Position numbers and translations under genes: made by a program. 22,612 nucleotides of DNA. Source: an uncultured Oscillospiraceae bacterium. GTDB lineage: Bacteria > Bacillota > Clostridia > Oscillospirales > Acutalibacteraceae. Below, one piece after another: positions 6,634 to 15,245 of the stretch; within the stretch, counting starts at the first letter, position 1; each line of letters opens with the position of its first letter. The stretch is taken from assembly GCA_900552115.1 (NCBI GenBank), contig URYP01000030.1, positions 1 through 22,612 of the forward strand, in the 5' to 3' direction. The notes beneath the pieces were generated by a model, which saw only the letters and a list, made by a program, of their open reading frames with translations, did no database searches and was not told where the DNA came from.

Positions 6634-8568
6634 TTATATGATTGATTCCAAGTACCTCACATGTTCTTCCAGCTGCGAGGCTTTGGCCTCTAAAGACGCT
6701 ATACGCTCACTTATTCCGGATATAAATACTTCGCCTGTATTTTGGTTCAGTGACACGAGCAGCTCTGCATATCCATTTTTATCCGCAAATAGTCCGATCT
6801 GTGACGGATAAGCAACGATACCTTTCCGTTCTTTGCCATCAAATCCGTTAAGAAAAGGAGCCGTCCAGACAACACCTGTTTCTCCATCGGCATTGTTTAC
6901 TGTGTATGCCTGGAATATATCCCCGATAGTTGATTTGTTTATTGTAAACGCCTGACCATTTCCAATTTCTGCATCACCTATCGCCATAGAAAATTTGCCA
7001 TCCGTTGATTGCATTCTGCCGATCAGCTTTACAACTCCATCAGCATCCATACAAAATTTACCATTACCAAAGTCAAATGTGCCATCGTTCAGATTAATTC
7101 TGCTTTCACCGCCCTCTGACGCTAAAATACCAGCCTGAATGCACTCAGCAGCTATTTTGTTCGCATAAATGGCGTTAAGAATGGCATTTCCTGCTTTATC
7201 AATACCATATTTCCAGACGGTGTCTATTCCATCCCAATTGTCTGTCCAGGCAAAACCACCAGCATTTATCGTGTAGACAATGCTGCTATCGCGTAGATTT
7301 TGCTCTATGGTATTTCCTTGGGTTTTATGGTCATAAGCAAACGCCTTGAAAGAGCCGTTTTCCTGCTGCACCTGTTCAAAATATAATCCAAGTGAATTGA
7401 CAATCATTTCATTTAAAGAGATCGCCGCCTGCGCCTTACTGTTTATCTTATAGTCCATTTCAGATTCTATCTTTTTTATAATAACGGATTGACGTTTTGT
7501 CAAAGGACTGGCGCCGGCATAACTTTTTCCGGTGGCTGTTTCTCCTTTTCCCTTTATGGATGTTATGCCGTTTATGGTATAGGTAATATTGGTTATTATG
7601 CTTTTGTGCATCGTCCCATTTTTATCCGCAATATGGATTATATCCAGCGGATACATATAAGGCATTGGCTTTGCTGCGCAATCAAAGGGCAGATATGAAA
7701 AGCCATCCAGTTTTTCATATAAGGTATTCACGGCGGTTATGGGGTCATCCTGTAGTAAAGCATTTCCTTCGATCAAAAAGGCATATTCATCGCTGCCAGC
7801 AAGATATGTCTGATCGTTTCCGTAATTAATCTGTATACCGGTAATCGTAATCGGCGCTTCTTCAAGCCTAGAGCTGTAGCGATCAGACAGGGTAATATTT
7901 GCATCTGTGTCTTCATACCATTGCAACCGAAGTTCCCCATCCCAATCAATATAGGCGCAAGTTCCAGTTGCCTCCGCGATCCATTGAAGAAGCGTTCTGT
8001 AGGTAAGCCCATCTTCTTCCGGGTATTGTGGAATGGAAATATGACTGTTGGTTAAGTTGTCATCAATATTTACCCTGACACCGCATATATCACATATTTG
8101 AATTAAAAGCCCCCGCATAGAAGTTGGAAAAGACAGTCTGGATGAATTTACTGACCGGTCAAATTTCACCATTCGATCTAATCCGGTCAGTGATATTGCG
8201 GTTAAACGGCGAGCCGGTTTATCAACGGTAAAATATCCGCATGGAATGTACTGTATCTGTGCTTTTTCCCAGTTATACGCATCCCATTTTTTGACCCCGA
8301 TCATCACATACAGCTCTGCGCCCTCAAAATTCACTGAATCGAATCGGCCGTCCCGGTTATCCAGTTCCAATGTCAATTCTGATGCTATTGCCGTTCCAAT
8401 CTCAACGGTATTGCCAGACACACAATATCGGTCAATACTGAATCCACCTTGGGCAACGTCCCTTTCAGTAATATCAATGGTTTCATCTTTTGTCTGCGCC
8501 TTAATACGTATAACCTGACGGTAATTCCGGTTCAGCAGTTCCCGTATCTGCGCGGAGGCTTTATACAT
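6634..8568 (-). CDS. Tail tip / baseplate hub protein
   Basis: The 644-aa product starts MYKASAQIRELL at an ATG overlapping the upstream TAA. The N-terminal ~330 residues carry features of tail-tip proteins: a beta-rich hub with DRDVAQGG-like and ELTLELDNRDGRFDSVNFEG segments, then TYRTLLQWIAEATGTCAYID and a DPLDIIHIADKNG-like stretch. The central helix (KKIESEMDYKINSKAQAAI) leads into a beta-rich fibre-like C-terminal half with NLNDGTFDFGNGKF and ends in a coiled coil (ISERIASLEAKASQLEEHVRYLES). It fills the place of Tal/gp18-type proteins between the distal tail protein and the receptor-binding protein. GC content is lower here than in the left and right parts of the window. Confidence 0.8.
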   Translation of the reverse strand: MYKASAQIRELLNRNYRQVIRIKAQTKDETIDITERDVAQGGFSIDRYCVSGNTVEIGTAIASELTLELDNRDGRFDSVNFEGAELYVMIGVKKWDAYNWEKAQIQYIPCGYFTVDKPARRLTAISLTGLDRMVKFDRSVNSSRLSFPTSMRGLLIQICDICGVRVNIDDNLTNSHISIPQYPEEDGLTYRTLLQWIAEATGTCAYIDWDGELRLQWYEDTDANITLSDRYSSRLEEAPITITGIQINYGNDQTYLAGSDEYAFLIEGNALLQDDPITAVNTLYEKLDGFSYLPFDCAAKPMPYMYPLDIIHIADKNGTMHKSIITNITYTINGITSIKGKGETATGKSYAGASPLTKRQSVIIKKIESEMDYKINSKAQAAISLNEMIVNSLGLYFEQVQQENGSFKAFAYDHKTQGNTIEQNLRDSSIVYTINAGGFAWTDNWDGIDTVWKYGIDKAGNAILNAIYANKIAAECIQAGILASEGGESRINLNDGTFDFGNGKFCMDADGVVKLIGRMQSTDGKFSMAIGDAEIGNGQAFTINKSTIGDIFQAYTVNNADGETGVVWTAPFLNGFDGKERKGIVAYPSQIGLFADKNGYAELLVSLNQNTGEVFISGISERIASLEAKASQLEEHVRYLESII

Positions 8569-8948
8569 TACACCCCGCTCCTTTCAATAATATTAAAAGA
8601 TACATTCTGCCACAGTCCCATCTTGGCATTGTACATAGGGGCCGACCGGTTCCCGACGTAAAATTCAGATGTAGCCTCTTTCCCTTTTAGAGGGTCAAGA
8701 TACCTCACTGTTATGTATTCCGGGTTGAATGCCTGCAGTATTTTCGATATTTCCTTTGTCTTCAAGCCCTGCCATGACAACTCAATACCTACTACCTGCC
8801 CGATTCGCATTTTATGCATCATCGTATCCTCTGTACGGCCTGCGTCGGACGCTGAAATATCCTCTAGTTTCCATGTGTAGGAGGAGGGGCATTTAACGGC
8901 TTTCCCATCCACTGATCGTATTGGATTATATTTTTCTTCGTCTGTCAT
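8568..8948 (-). CDS. Tail protein downstream of tape measure (distal tail position)
   Basis: The 126-aa product has an AGGAGGGG ribosome site just upstream of its ATG. It includes TWKLEDISASDAGRTEDTMMHK and ends with YNAKMGLWQNVSFNIIERSGV, a pattern I associate from memory with the DUF6711-type tail proteins of Clostridia prophages. It lies between the tape measure and the tail-tip protein, the place of distal tail (Dit) proteins, but is half the size of a normal Dit, so it may be only the N-terminal ring domain. Confidence 0.72.
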   Translation of the reverse strand: MTDEEKYNPIRSVDGKAVKCPSSYTWKLEDISASDAGRTEDTMMHKMRIGQVVGIELSWQGLKTKEISKILQAFNPEYITVRYLDPLKGKEATSEFYVGNRSAPMYNAKMGLWQNVSFNIIERSGV

Positions 8949-8963
8949 AGCGCCCCTCCTTCT

Positions 8964-11900
8964 TTACACGCCGACCGGGACAGCGGTAATACCATCCCGG
9001 CGATTCTTTCGCTGCAGCCCGTCCACTACTTCGCTGGTGCTGATAACCGCACGAACCGTTGGGTCTTTTTCAATCAGCTTACGCAGCAGGTTGTTTTGTT
9101 CGCGCAACAGAGTATTCTGTTCGCTGTTTGCCGCGTATACGCCCTGTGATACAGATTCAACAATTTGGTCATTGTTGGCAACTGCCGTTCGATTACCAAT
9201 TGACCCGACAAGTTCTGGCCCATTTTCACGCGCGACGAACATTTCCCCAACAGGCGGCAGGCCCCCGCCGGCATAAGCTCTGAATTTAATTGATGCTGTT
9301 CCGCCGCTGGCAGACACCGTTCCCTTAATTGTTGGGAATGATGTATCCTTCAGGGCTTTTACAATAGCGCTGCCCAGCGTCCTTCCAAAAGTACTTCCGT
9401 AGGCTTCGGCCTGATATGTGCCAAAATTATTCCTGAAAAAGCTCGACATGGATGCTCCGGCAGATTCAATGCTGTCCCCAAAATCTTCCAGAATATCCCC
9501 GCAGCCTTTTTCCTTAATCCTTACAGCGAAATCAACCAGCGTTTTTATACCATTTGATGCTATGGTCAATACGTTTGGATTCAAGCCGTTAATGCAGTTA
9601 TAATACTGCTTAAAGTTTTTCCCGAATCCGGGCAACATTTCCCCGAAGTCGTCCAGATCATTGTTCCCGGCAAAGAAACCCGCAACACCGCCGCTATTTG
9701 GGAGATTGTCTGCTAATTCGGAAATAGCTTTTGCGGCGTTGGCCGATGCTTTTACCACATCTTCTCTAACACCGGTCACATTATCGCTGTACTTCTTGAG
9801 ATTTTTTCCGAAGTTGGGCAACTTATCTCCCCAGTCATCGATGTCGTTGTCTCCTGTAAACCACGAAACTACTCCGCCGCTGTTCGGCAGATTCTTGGAC
9901 AGTTCGGACAGGGATTTGGCCGAATCGGCCGACGCTTTCACAACGTCGCCCTTAACGCCAACAACGTTGTCGCTGTACTTCTTGAAGTTCTTCCCGAACC
10001 CCGGCAACTTGGCTCCCCATATATCGATGTCGTTTTCACCGGCAAAGAACCCTGCCACCCCGCCGCTGTTGGGGATGTTTTTCGCAAACTCGGCCAAAGA
10101 CTTTGCTGCGGAGGCCGACGCTTTTACCACATCCGTCTTAACCCCTTTTACCGTGTCCGAATACTTGACAAAATACGGCGCAAAGGTACATAGCTGTTGG
10201 CCGAATTTTATAAGCGAATTACCACCGGTGAACCAAGACGTAAGACCATCCAAGATATCTGCCGCTGTAAGCAGCAAAATTGCCTTTGCCAAGTAGCCAA
10301 CGGCTTCAACCGTCCCGGCGTTCACATGTTCCATGCCTGTAAAAAACGGTTCTGCATTCGACATAAATCCGGCCAAATTGGAACCTATTTCCGGGAACGA
10401 GGCGCTTACTTCTGTCAGAAATCCGTTTATAATGCTACCGGCAAAACCGCCCAGGATTTCGCCAAGCTGTATTAAAACCTTTCCGCCTTCCCCGACGATC
10501 CAAGAGAAACCGGGGATTTGATTCAATGCTCCCAGTGCAACCAGAACAACTTCTACACCACCAATGACCAATGCCAAACCCGCAAGTCCTGACAGGACAA
10601 CAGCTGGGGTAGCATAGCCAAGGACTACGACCAGAGCTGTCAATGCGCCTATTGGAACTGCCACTTCCCACAGTCCGTTAAAAGCTGCGGTTACACTGGC
10701 TATTCCCGATGACAGAAAATCCTGAAAATATGGTATGGCCATCAATGCGCCAATGGCCGTTATCACCACGGTAGTCCCGCCAATTATCGATGCAAAGCCA
10801 GCCATTCCAAGCACTACGTCTTTGATGCCTACTTTACCAAGCGCCACCATTCCCGCGCTCATAAGCGTAAGCGGCAGGATGATTTTGAGAAGCCCTCCAA
10901 AGACGATACCCAGTGTGTCTATACCGTCTACAGCGGTTTCTTTAAAGCCCGGTATTTTTGTCAACAAACCCACCGCTTCAATAAGCGCAATACAGGAAAA
11001 TACAATTAGGGTGACATCCGCAATCCCCTTTAAAACCGTTTTTACATTGGGCACGCCAAATCGGCTGGAACCGCCTCTTTTCCCGCCGAACAAGCTGGAT
11101 ATAACGCCTACCCCGTTCAAAATGGACTTGGATATTTTCCATACCGCAAAGGCTGCTCCAATGGCCCCAACAATAACCAATATACTTTTCAGTGTTTTGT
11201 TCATCGGCTCCAAATCATTCGCTTTTACGCTGGAGCCGCTTTTAATGTTCTCCTCCCCCGTTACGGTTGAATTAAATAGGGAAGAAGATGCGCTTCTTGA
11301 CGAATCTTTAGATTGGCTGAGTACGTTCAGCTCATCAAAACTGGATTGCGCCTTTTTTGCTTCCTTGGAGGCTTTTGCCGTCGCGTCGGCCAGATTGTTT
11401 TGCGCGTCCGCCATGGTGTTGGTCGCGGCCGCGCTGCTTTCCTGACTGCCGATATCCCAGCCAAATACATCCGATAATACCTGTGCCAGTTTTCTTGTTA
11501 CGGTAATCAAGCTGGACAGAAATTCGTTTAATAGCTGAATGGCCGGCGTTAATGCCTGTATCAGCATATCGCCTAAAATAGCCTTAAACTCTTTCCAGCG
11601 TTCAGATAAGACACGCGTCTGATTGGCCCAGCTGCCGCTGGTTTTGGCAAAGTCACCAGCGGCAAGGTTTGTCTGTTCCATGACGTACATATAACGAAGC
11701 TGCACCTGTTCCGCCTGCGTCATTTCGTCGACTGTTTTGCCAATCCCCCTCGATAGGGCATAAGCATTCAAGTTGGTTTGGGTCATTACAACGCCTATTC
11801 GTTTTAGTGTTTCGGTTTCTCCTGTCCAGATTGATTTTAAAAGGGTATCGGCTTCTTCCTGCGTCATGTTGTAAAAAGAGGCAATATCGCCGGTTCGTTC

Positions 11901-12344
11901 TGCCGCCTGCATAGCCATATTAGCGGCGGCCTGCCCGTACATCCCCATTCCTTTTGACATGGCCATATAGGTGGAGGCTGTTCGTTTTGCAGACAGCTGC
12001 GACATACCCAACTTATCAACCGTAGTCTTTGCCCAAGCGTCAACCTGAGTTGACATACCGCCGAACGCCGTGTCCACGACGTTTTGAACCTCCTGTAGAT
12101 CAGAGGCCAGCGCTATAGCTGTGCGGCCAAAATTAACGATTGCTCTAATAGAAAAGGCTGCAGCAGCTGCAGCGGCAATTTTTTTGAAGGCTCCCTGTAT
12201 TGTTCCAGATGCCGTGGATATCTGTCTGGAAGTCTGTTGTACCCGCTCCTATACGCCATTAAGCTGCGTCTGGATACCTTTTAATTGATTATTAAATTGC
12301 GCTGAATTAGCGCGTATCACTATATTTAGTTCTTCTATTGTCAA
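8964..12344 (-). CDS. Tail tape measure protein with one in-frame amber codon
   Basis: The gene is open over about 1,126 codons from TTG 12344 (8-9 nt after AAGGGGG) to TAA 8964, except for a TAG at 12249-12251 (codon 32). The frame before the TAG reads MTIEELNIVIRANSAQFNNQ, a standard tape-measure N-terminus, and after it ERVQQTSRQISTASG, GAFKKIAAAAAAAAFSIRAI and onward without a break into DTAFGGMSTQVDAW. No ATG, GTG or TTG start lies between the TAG and GTG 12077, so initiation after the TAG would lose ~90 residues. Hydrophobic stretches occur at about residues 395-620, and three 62-aa repeats follow. The protein sets tail length and passes into the host membrane on injection. The amber codon may be read by the CTA-anticodon tRNA at 21713-21788; alternatives are a nonsense mutation in a defective prophage or a sequencing error. 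Confidence 0.85.
9609..10166 (-). repeat. Three tandem 186-bp (62-codon) repeats in the tape measure gene
   Basis: Three consecutive units begin KYSDTV, KYSDNV and KYSDNV and run through VVKAS, AKS/AKA, NSGGV and end PGFGKNFK or PNFGKNLK. The NSGGV codons recur at exactly 186-nt spacing (9688, 9874, 10060 on the plus strand). Each unit carries an acidic loop (NDIDIW, NDIDDW, NDLDDF). A degenerate fourth unit starts downstream (QYYNCINGL). Repeat number in tape measures usually correlates with tail length. Confidence 0.88.
12249..12251 (-). other. In-frame amber codon (TAG) in the tape measure gene
   Basis: Context on the coding strand is AAT GGC GTA TAG GAG CGG GTA. Coding character is clear on both sides in the same frame, with no frame change. 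The residue expected at this helical, Gln-rich place would most simply be Gln (CAG to TAG is one change). It is the only in-frame TAG in the phage genes of the window. Confidence 0.93.
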
Positions 12345-12348
12345 GCCG

Positions 12349-12702
12349 TCACCCCCTTAGTGACCGATTATGAGCGGCTGCTATAGCGGCAAACTCGGCT
12401 TTGCTCTCCTGCCAAGTTCCCCGGCGGGCAGGTTCGCGTACAAACGGATATGCGTCTTTTAATGTGCGCGGAAATTTTTTGGGATCATTGAACGCAATAC
12501 CGATTAAATTTGCCAGTGTATAATACATGCCCGCCTGCATTTCCCATTCTTGCCTTTTCCTCTCTGTATACGCATCGATGGTTTCTGTTACCTCACTGTA
12601 AGTCATGCTCCAAAAATTCACCGACGAAACGCCGGAAACCAAAGCTAGACTGTAAATATTCAAAACCGCATCTGTCAGCCAGCCTTCCTTTTCGCTTTTT
12701 TC
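12349..12702 (-). CDS. Downstream part of the tail chaperone, made by -1 frameshift
   Basis: The frame that ends at TGA 12349 is open upstream through the end of the preceding chaperone gene, and no good ATG or ribosome site marks an independent start (TTG 12663 is the first candidate). The product includes WLTDAVLNIYSLALV and SVNFWSMTYSEVTETIDAY and ends in AAAHNRSLRG. The arrangement (two overlapping frames just before the tape measure, the second in the -1 frame) is the conserved G/GT layout of tailed phages. Slippage is expected at the A-rich CCG AAA AAA GCG around 12693-12704. The fused product would bind the tape measure during tail assembly. The given start marks the approximate slip site. 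Confidence 0.75.
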   Translation of the reverse strand, partial: EKSEKEGWLTDAVLNIYSLALVSGVSSVNFWSMTYSEVTETIDAYTERKRQEWEMQAGMYYTLANLIGIAFNDPKKFPRTLKDAYPFVREPARRGTWQESKAEFAAIAAAHNRSLRG

Positions 12703-13058
12703 GGTGTATCCGCTTCCGGTTTCGCCTCCGTCGCTACCGACGGAGGAATAAAACCCGACGCTTTCAGCGCTCCTACAATGGCGTTTATAACGTCGTTCAG
12801 GCCGTTCCCCTCACCGCTAATCAGAATATCATCGTACAATTCTCGGGCGTCGTCCATCTTTATACCGTGCTGGTACTTTTGCAGGGCCGCGTGAAGCAGC
12901 GTCACCTGTGTGCCCACTTTCGCCATTTCATTTTCATCCGATAGTACATGCAGTACCCCTTTATCGAATTTGTCCTCTAATGATATGATGACTGCTGACG
13001 GAAAACACAGCCTATATTCTTCCTCCCCAACAGTCAGGGTGTAAAAAGGTTTGTTCAT
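12675..13058 (-). CDS. Tail assembly chaperone (upstream frame)
   Basis: The 127-aa product starts MNKPFYTLTVGEEEYRL after AAGGAGG with good spacing. It is a soluble, mixed alpha/beta protein with an acidic core (LEDKFDKGVLHVLSDENEMA) and a Lys-rich end (DTPKKAKRKAG). Size and position, between the major tail protein and the tape measure, fit the gpG-like tail chaperone of siphophages. Its last ~10 codons contain the A-rich slip site that would lead into the downstream frame. Confidence 0.82.
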   Translation of the reverse strand: MNKPFYTLTVGEEEYRLCFPSAVIISLEDKFDKGVLHVLSDENEMAKVGTQVTLLHAALQKYQHGIKMDDARELYDDILISGEGNGLNDVINAIVGALKASGFIPPSVATEAKPEADTPKKAKRKAG

Positions 13059-13084
13059 AAAAGTTTCCTCCTTAACAGGGAACA

Positions 13085-13110
13085 GGGCGTACAGCCCATA
13101 CTGTACGCCC
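13085..13110 (-). other. Perfect 10-bp hairpin between major tail and chaperone genes
   Basis: GGGCGTACAG and CTGTACGCCC pair perfectly around a 6-nt loop. No T tract follows on the minus strand, so it is not a standard terminator. It sits between the end of the highly expressed major tail gene and the ribosome site of the chaperone gene, and may act as an mRNA 3'-end stabiliser or partial attenuator. Confidence 0.6.
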
Positions 13111-13128
13111 CGCTCATATAATTATATC

Positions 13129-13587
13129 TTAAAGGGTTTGCCCAGATACTGCGGGCTTTACATCTTCGATCTCTGTGCTGGTTCGGGTCGTCAGCGTAAA
13201 GGACAGCGCCGATCCCACTTCTGCACCGCCGCGCTTCACAGACACCGACCCGCGCCACGTGTAGCCGTATCCGTCAGGGTACATCAGTTTAAAATGCACC
13301 TGTTTCCCGCTGTTTTGAAAATCACGCAGGGTGCTATACGCATCGTACAGCTTATCTTCCTCCTCTTGGCTGGCGTCTTTTTTGTTGAGATAAAAGCCAA
13401 ATTCCATATCCCCAAAATCTTTTAAGCCGTCAATGTATCGTTTTACGCCATCCGACAGATTGGTTATATCAACGCTTTCCACATCCCCGCCCATATCGGG
13501 GGTACTGTTTAGTCCATACAATTCTTTGTACGCACCATTGTCAGTTTCGCTGACCGACAACGTGGTGCCTTTTGAAATCAATTCCAT
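13129..13587 (-). CDS. Major tail protein
   Basis: I prefer ATG 13587 (MELISKGTTLSVSE, about 152 aa), 9 nt after AGGAG; ATG 13593 and TTG 13596 are in frame. The product shows typical tail-tube features: STPDMGGDVESVDITNLSD (an N-terminal 'vdvTslsDg' segment), KDFGDMEFGFYLNKKD, then YPDGYGYTWRGSVSVKRG and LSFTLTTRTSTEIE. These match the small (~150 aa) tube proteins of Firmicutes siphophages, which stack as hexameric rings around the tape measure. It follows the tail completion gene with a 3-nt or shorter gap. Confidence 0.88.
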   Translation of the reverse strand: MELISKGTTLSVSETDNGAYKELYGLNSTPDMGGDVESVDITNLSDGVKRYIDGLKDFGDMEFGFYLNKKDASQEEEDKLYDAYSTLRDFQNSGKQVHFKLMYPDGYGYTWRGSVSVKRGGAEVGSALSFTLTTRTSTEIEDVKPAVSGQTL

Positions 13588-13592
13588 TTTCA

Positions 13593-13958
13593 TCAACTCC
13601 TATACACATAGCCTGTTAGTTCGTCTAACGTGAACCGGACGCGCATGCAATACCGTTGTAAACCTCCCGGATCACGCATTAGCTGTCCGAAATACCGCCG
13701 CATGCCCTTTTTAGTCAACACCCGATTGACCTGTACGGCCATTTTTTCGGCCTTTTGCGGCGTTTTACCATTGTCCCATATATCGATCTGCCAATCATGC
13801 TCCGAAAGCCGTTCTTCGCCACCATAGACCGCATTTACACGGTTCCCAAGTTCCGTAATGGTGATAACGGGATACTTGACTTTTGCGGTAGGAAACGATA
13901 GTTCTACCGGGGCAATGCTTTCCAGAAGTTTGGCAAACACCGGATGCAGGTCAACCAT
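13593..13958 (-). CDS. Tail completion / tail terminator protein
   Basis: The 121-aa product has the pattern of minor capsid/tail terminator proteins: VKYPVITITELGNRVNAVYGGEE, HDWQIDIWDNG, KMAVQVNRVLTKKGMRR and a final beta strand YCMRVRFTLDELTGYVYRS. It overlaps the upstream HK97 gp10-like gene by 8 nt and sits directly before the major tail gene, the usual place for the protein that caps the tail tube. Confidence 0.82.
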   Translation of the reverse strand: MVDLHPVFAKLLESIAPVELSFPTAKVKYPVITITELGNRVNAVYGGEERLSEHDWQIDIWDNGKTPQKAEKMAVQVNRVLTKKGMRRYFGQLMRDPGGLQRYCMRVRFTLDELTGYVYRS

Positions 13959-14442
13959 CGTTTACCGCCTCCCGTATAGATTTTTTTAGTTCTGCTGTTA
14001 TTCGCTGTTTAACCTTTTCTTCACTCAGCGCGAGTGCCGGGGATAGGAATGGTTGAGGCGGCTGCCCTTCCCAGTCCTGACGGTGTGCCACTGTTGGGTC
14101 ACCCCTCAGTCCTGTTCCAAATTCGACATACGGTGCATACTCGACGTTGGTTCCTACGACAACGGCGCTTTCTCCGCCGCCAGTGATTATTCCTTCGTAT
14201 TCCTGTTTACTTTTTCCTTTTCCAACGGAATACGTATATTTGTGCTTTTTTTCGCCGCTCACCTCAATACTGTTTCGTAATCTACCTGTATCGACCTGGC
14301 ACAGCTTTTTTGCCACTCCTTGTACCACCTCACCACCTTTTATAAGGCCGTCATGAGTTGCTTTCGGTACATTTCCGCCAAGCGCGGTCAGCTTCTTCAT
14401 CAGTTCGCCAAACCCCTCAATCTCAACGTTTCTTTTAGCCAC
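13951..14442 (-). CDS. HK97 gp10-like head-tail joining protein
   Basis: This 163-aa product starts at GTG 14442, just before and overlapping the TAA of the upstream gene. It begins MAKRNVEIEGFGELMKKLTAL and contains a KATHDGLIKGGEVVQGVAK helix, VDTGRLRNSIE and NVEYAPYVEFGTG, the three signatures of the HK97 gp10/TIGR01725 family. These proteins connect the head to the tail. Neighbouring gene order (gp6-like, head closure, gp10-like, completion, tube) is standard. Confidence 0.9.
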   Translation of the reverse strand: MAKRNVEIEGFGELMKKLTALGGNVPKATHDGLIKGGEVVQGVAKKLCQVDTGRLRNSIEVSGEKKHKYTYSVGKGKSKQEYEGIITGGGESAVVVGTNVEYAPYVEFGTGLRGDPTVAHRQDWEGQPPQPFLSPALALSEEKVKQRITAELKKSIREAVNDG

Positions 14443-14770
14443 CCACTGCCACCGGCCTTTCCGCTATAGCCACCGTATGCGTAGGGTAACGCTTTACACT
14501 AATGATACTATACTCCGGCTCTCCGTTTTCACATATTGAAAAGGCACCGTATCCTGGCTGGATATCGGCGCCGCTGTCCATATACAGTATCCACATGTTT
14601 TTGGCTCTTTCCCCGTATTCTGCGCAAACCAGCGCACCATCCGCTGGCTGCACATCGGCGCGGGCTTCTCCAACCAACTGCCAGATTCGTTCCGTACCCA
14701 CATACTCGCTATCCCGTTCTTTTGGTTTGTACAGTGGGAACGATTTAAGACGGCGTTTCATCATCCGCAT
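14435..14770 (-). CDS. Head closure / head-tail joining protein
   Basis: The product is up to 111 aa (ATG 14770, with ATG 14764 and 14761 also possible). It overlaps the preceding connector gene by about 26 nt or less. The sequence is beta-rich, with RRLKSFPLYKPKERDSEYVG near the start, WQLVGEARADVQP and SADIQPGYG-like halves, consistent with the small beta-barrel stopper proteins (SPP1 gp16/HK97 gp7-like) that close the portal after packaging. The assignment comes mainly from position and size. Confidence 0.72.
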   Translation of the reverse strand: MRMMKRRLKSFPLYKPKERDSEYVGTERIWQLVGEARADVQPADGALVCAEYGERAKNMWILYMDSGADIQPGYGAFSICENGEPEYSIISVKRYPTHTVAIAERPVAVGG

Positions 14771-15068
14771 CCCGTATCACCCGCACTTTCCTTGGATAAT
14801 GGCGGATCCGCCTTTGCATATCCGCCGGCAGATCGTCCAGGAACGATGCCGACATGCCTCCCTCTGCCCGGGAGGCTTCTCCCTCCGACCCCTGCCGGTT
14901 ATAGGCAATAACTGCCAGTTGCACCGCCACACTATCCAAACGTGCTGGCAAAGTATCACGGCCAATGATGTCCAGAACCATATCCGTAGCATCATCCAAA
15001 AGAACCTGCAGCAGATCGTCATCCCTATCTATTCCCAACCGGGTTTTTAGCTTTTTCAGCGGCTCCAC
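14745..15068 (-). CDS. Head-tail connector (gp6-like adaptor)
   Basis: The 107-aa product starts at GTG 15068, 8 nt after AAGGGAG. It opens LKKLKTRLGIDRDDDLLQVL, followed by DATDMVLDIIGRDTLPARLD and a VAVQLAVIAYNRQGSEGEAS helix and ends in PADMQRRIRHYPRKVRVIRD. This helical pattern is characteristic of phage adaptor proteins (gp6/YqbG-like) that form a ring under the portal. It lies just after the zinc-finger ORF. Confidence 0.88.
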   Translation of the reverse strand: MEPLKKLKTRLGIDRDDDLLQVLLDDATDMVLDIIGRDTLPARLDSVAVQLAVIAYNRQGSEGEASRAEGGMSASFLDDLPADMQRRIRHYPRKVRVIRDADDETPS

Positions 15069-15084
15069 GTGACGATCTCCCTTC

Positions 15085-15231
15085 CATTATGGCTCGTTCG
15101 CAAAGGCATCTGGATGTTCCTTTTTGCAGTGATCCGCCAACCCTTTTTCGCTTTTGTACTCTTTTCCGCAATGTGGGCAGCATAGCGTTGCCGGCGTCAC
15201 GTTATTGGTGATAAGCAGCCCTACCCGTTTC
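15085..15231 (-). CDS. 48-aa C2H2 zinc-finger-like protein
   Basis: A short ORF lies between the capsid and connector genes. The reverse-complement frame starts MKRVGLLITNNVTP and has CCPHCGKEY, then SEKGLADHCKKEHPDAF, i.e. C-x2-C-x12-H-x4-H (or C-x2-C-x12-H, C, H ligands), the spacing of a classical C2H2 finger, and stops at TAA 15085. A purine-rich AAGGGGGGATC precedes the ATG. It probably binds one Zn ion. Short proteins at this place in Firmicutes phages are often head decoration or unknown proteins; a DNA- or protein-binding role cannot be told from the sequence. Confidence 0.82.
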
Positions 15232-15245
15232 ATAAAGATCCCCCC

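Noticed and set aside
9609..10166. CRISPR-like array
   Set aside because: The regular spacing comes from protein-coding tandem repeats of the tape measure; no short identical repeats with unique spacers exist.
9661..11445. Plus-strand open frames opposite the tape measure gene
   Set aside because: Their repeats mirror those of the tape measure on the other strand; low-complexity Pro/Ser-rich products without ribosome sites.
12349..12663. Independent gene starting at TTG 12663
   Set aside because: No ribosome site, and the frame is open further upstream in a classic chaperone frameshift layout.
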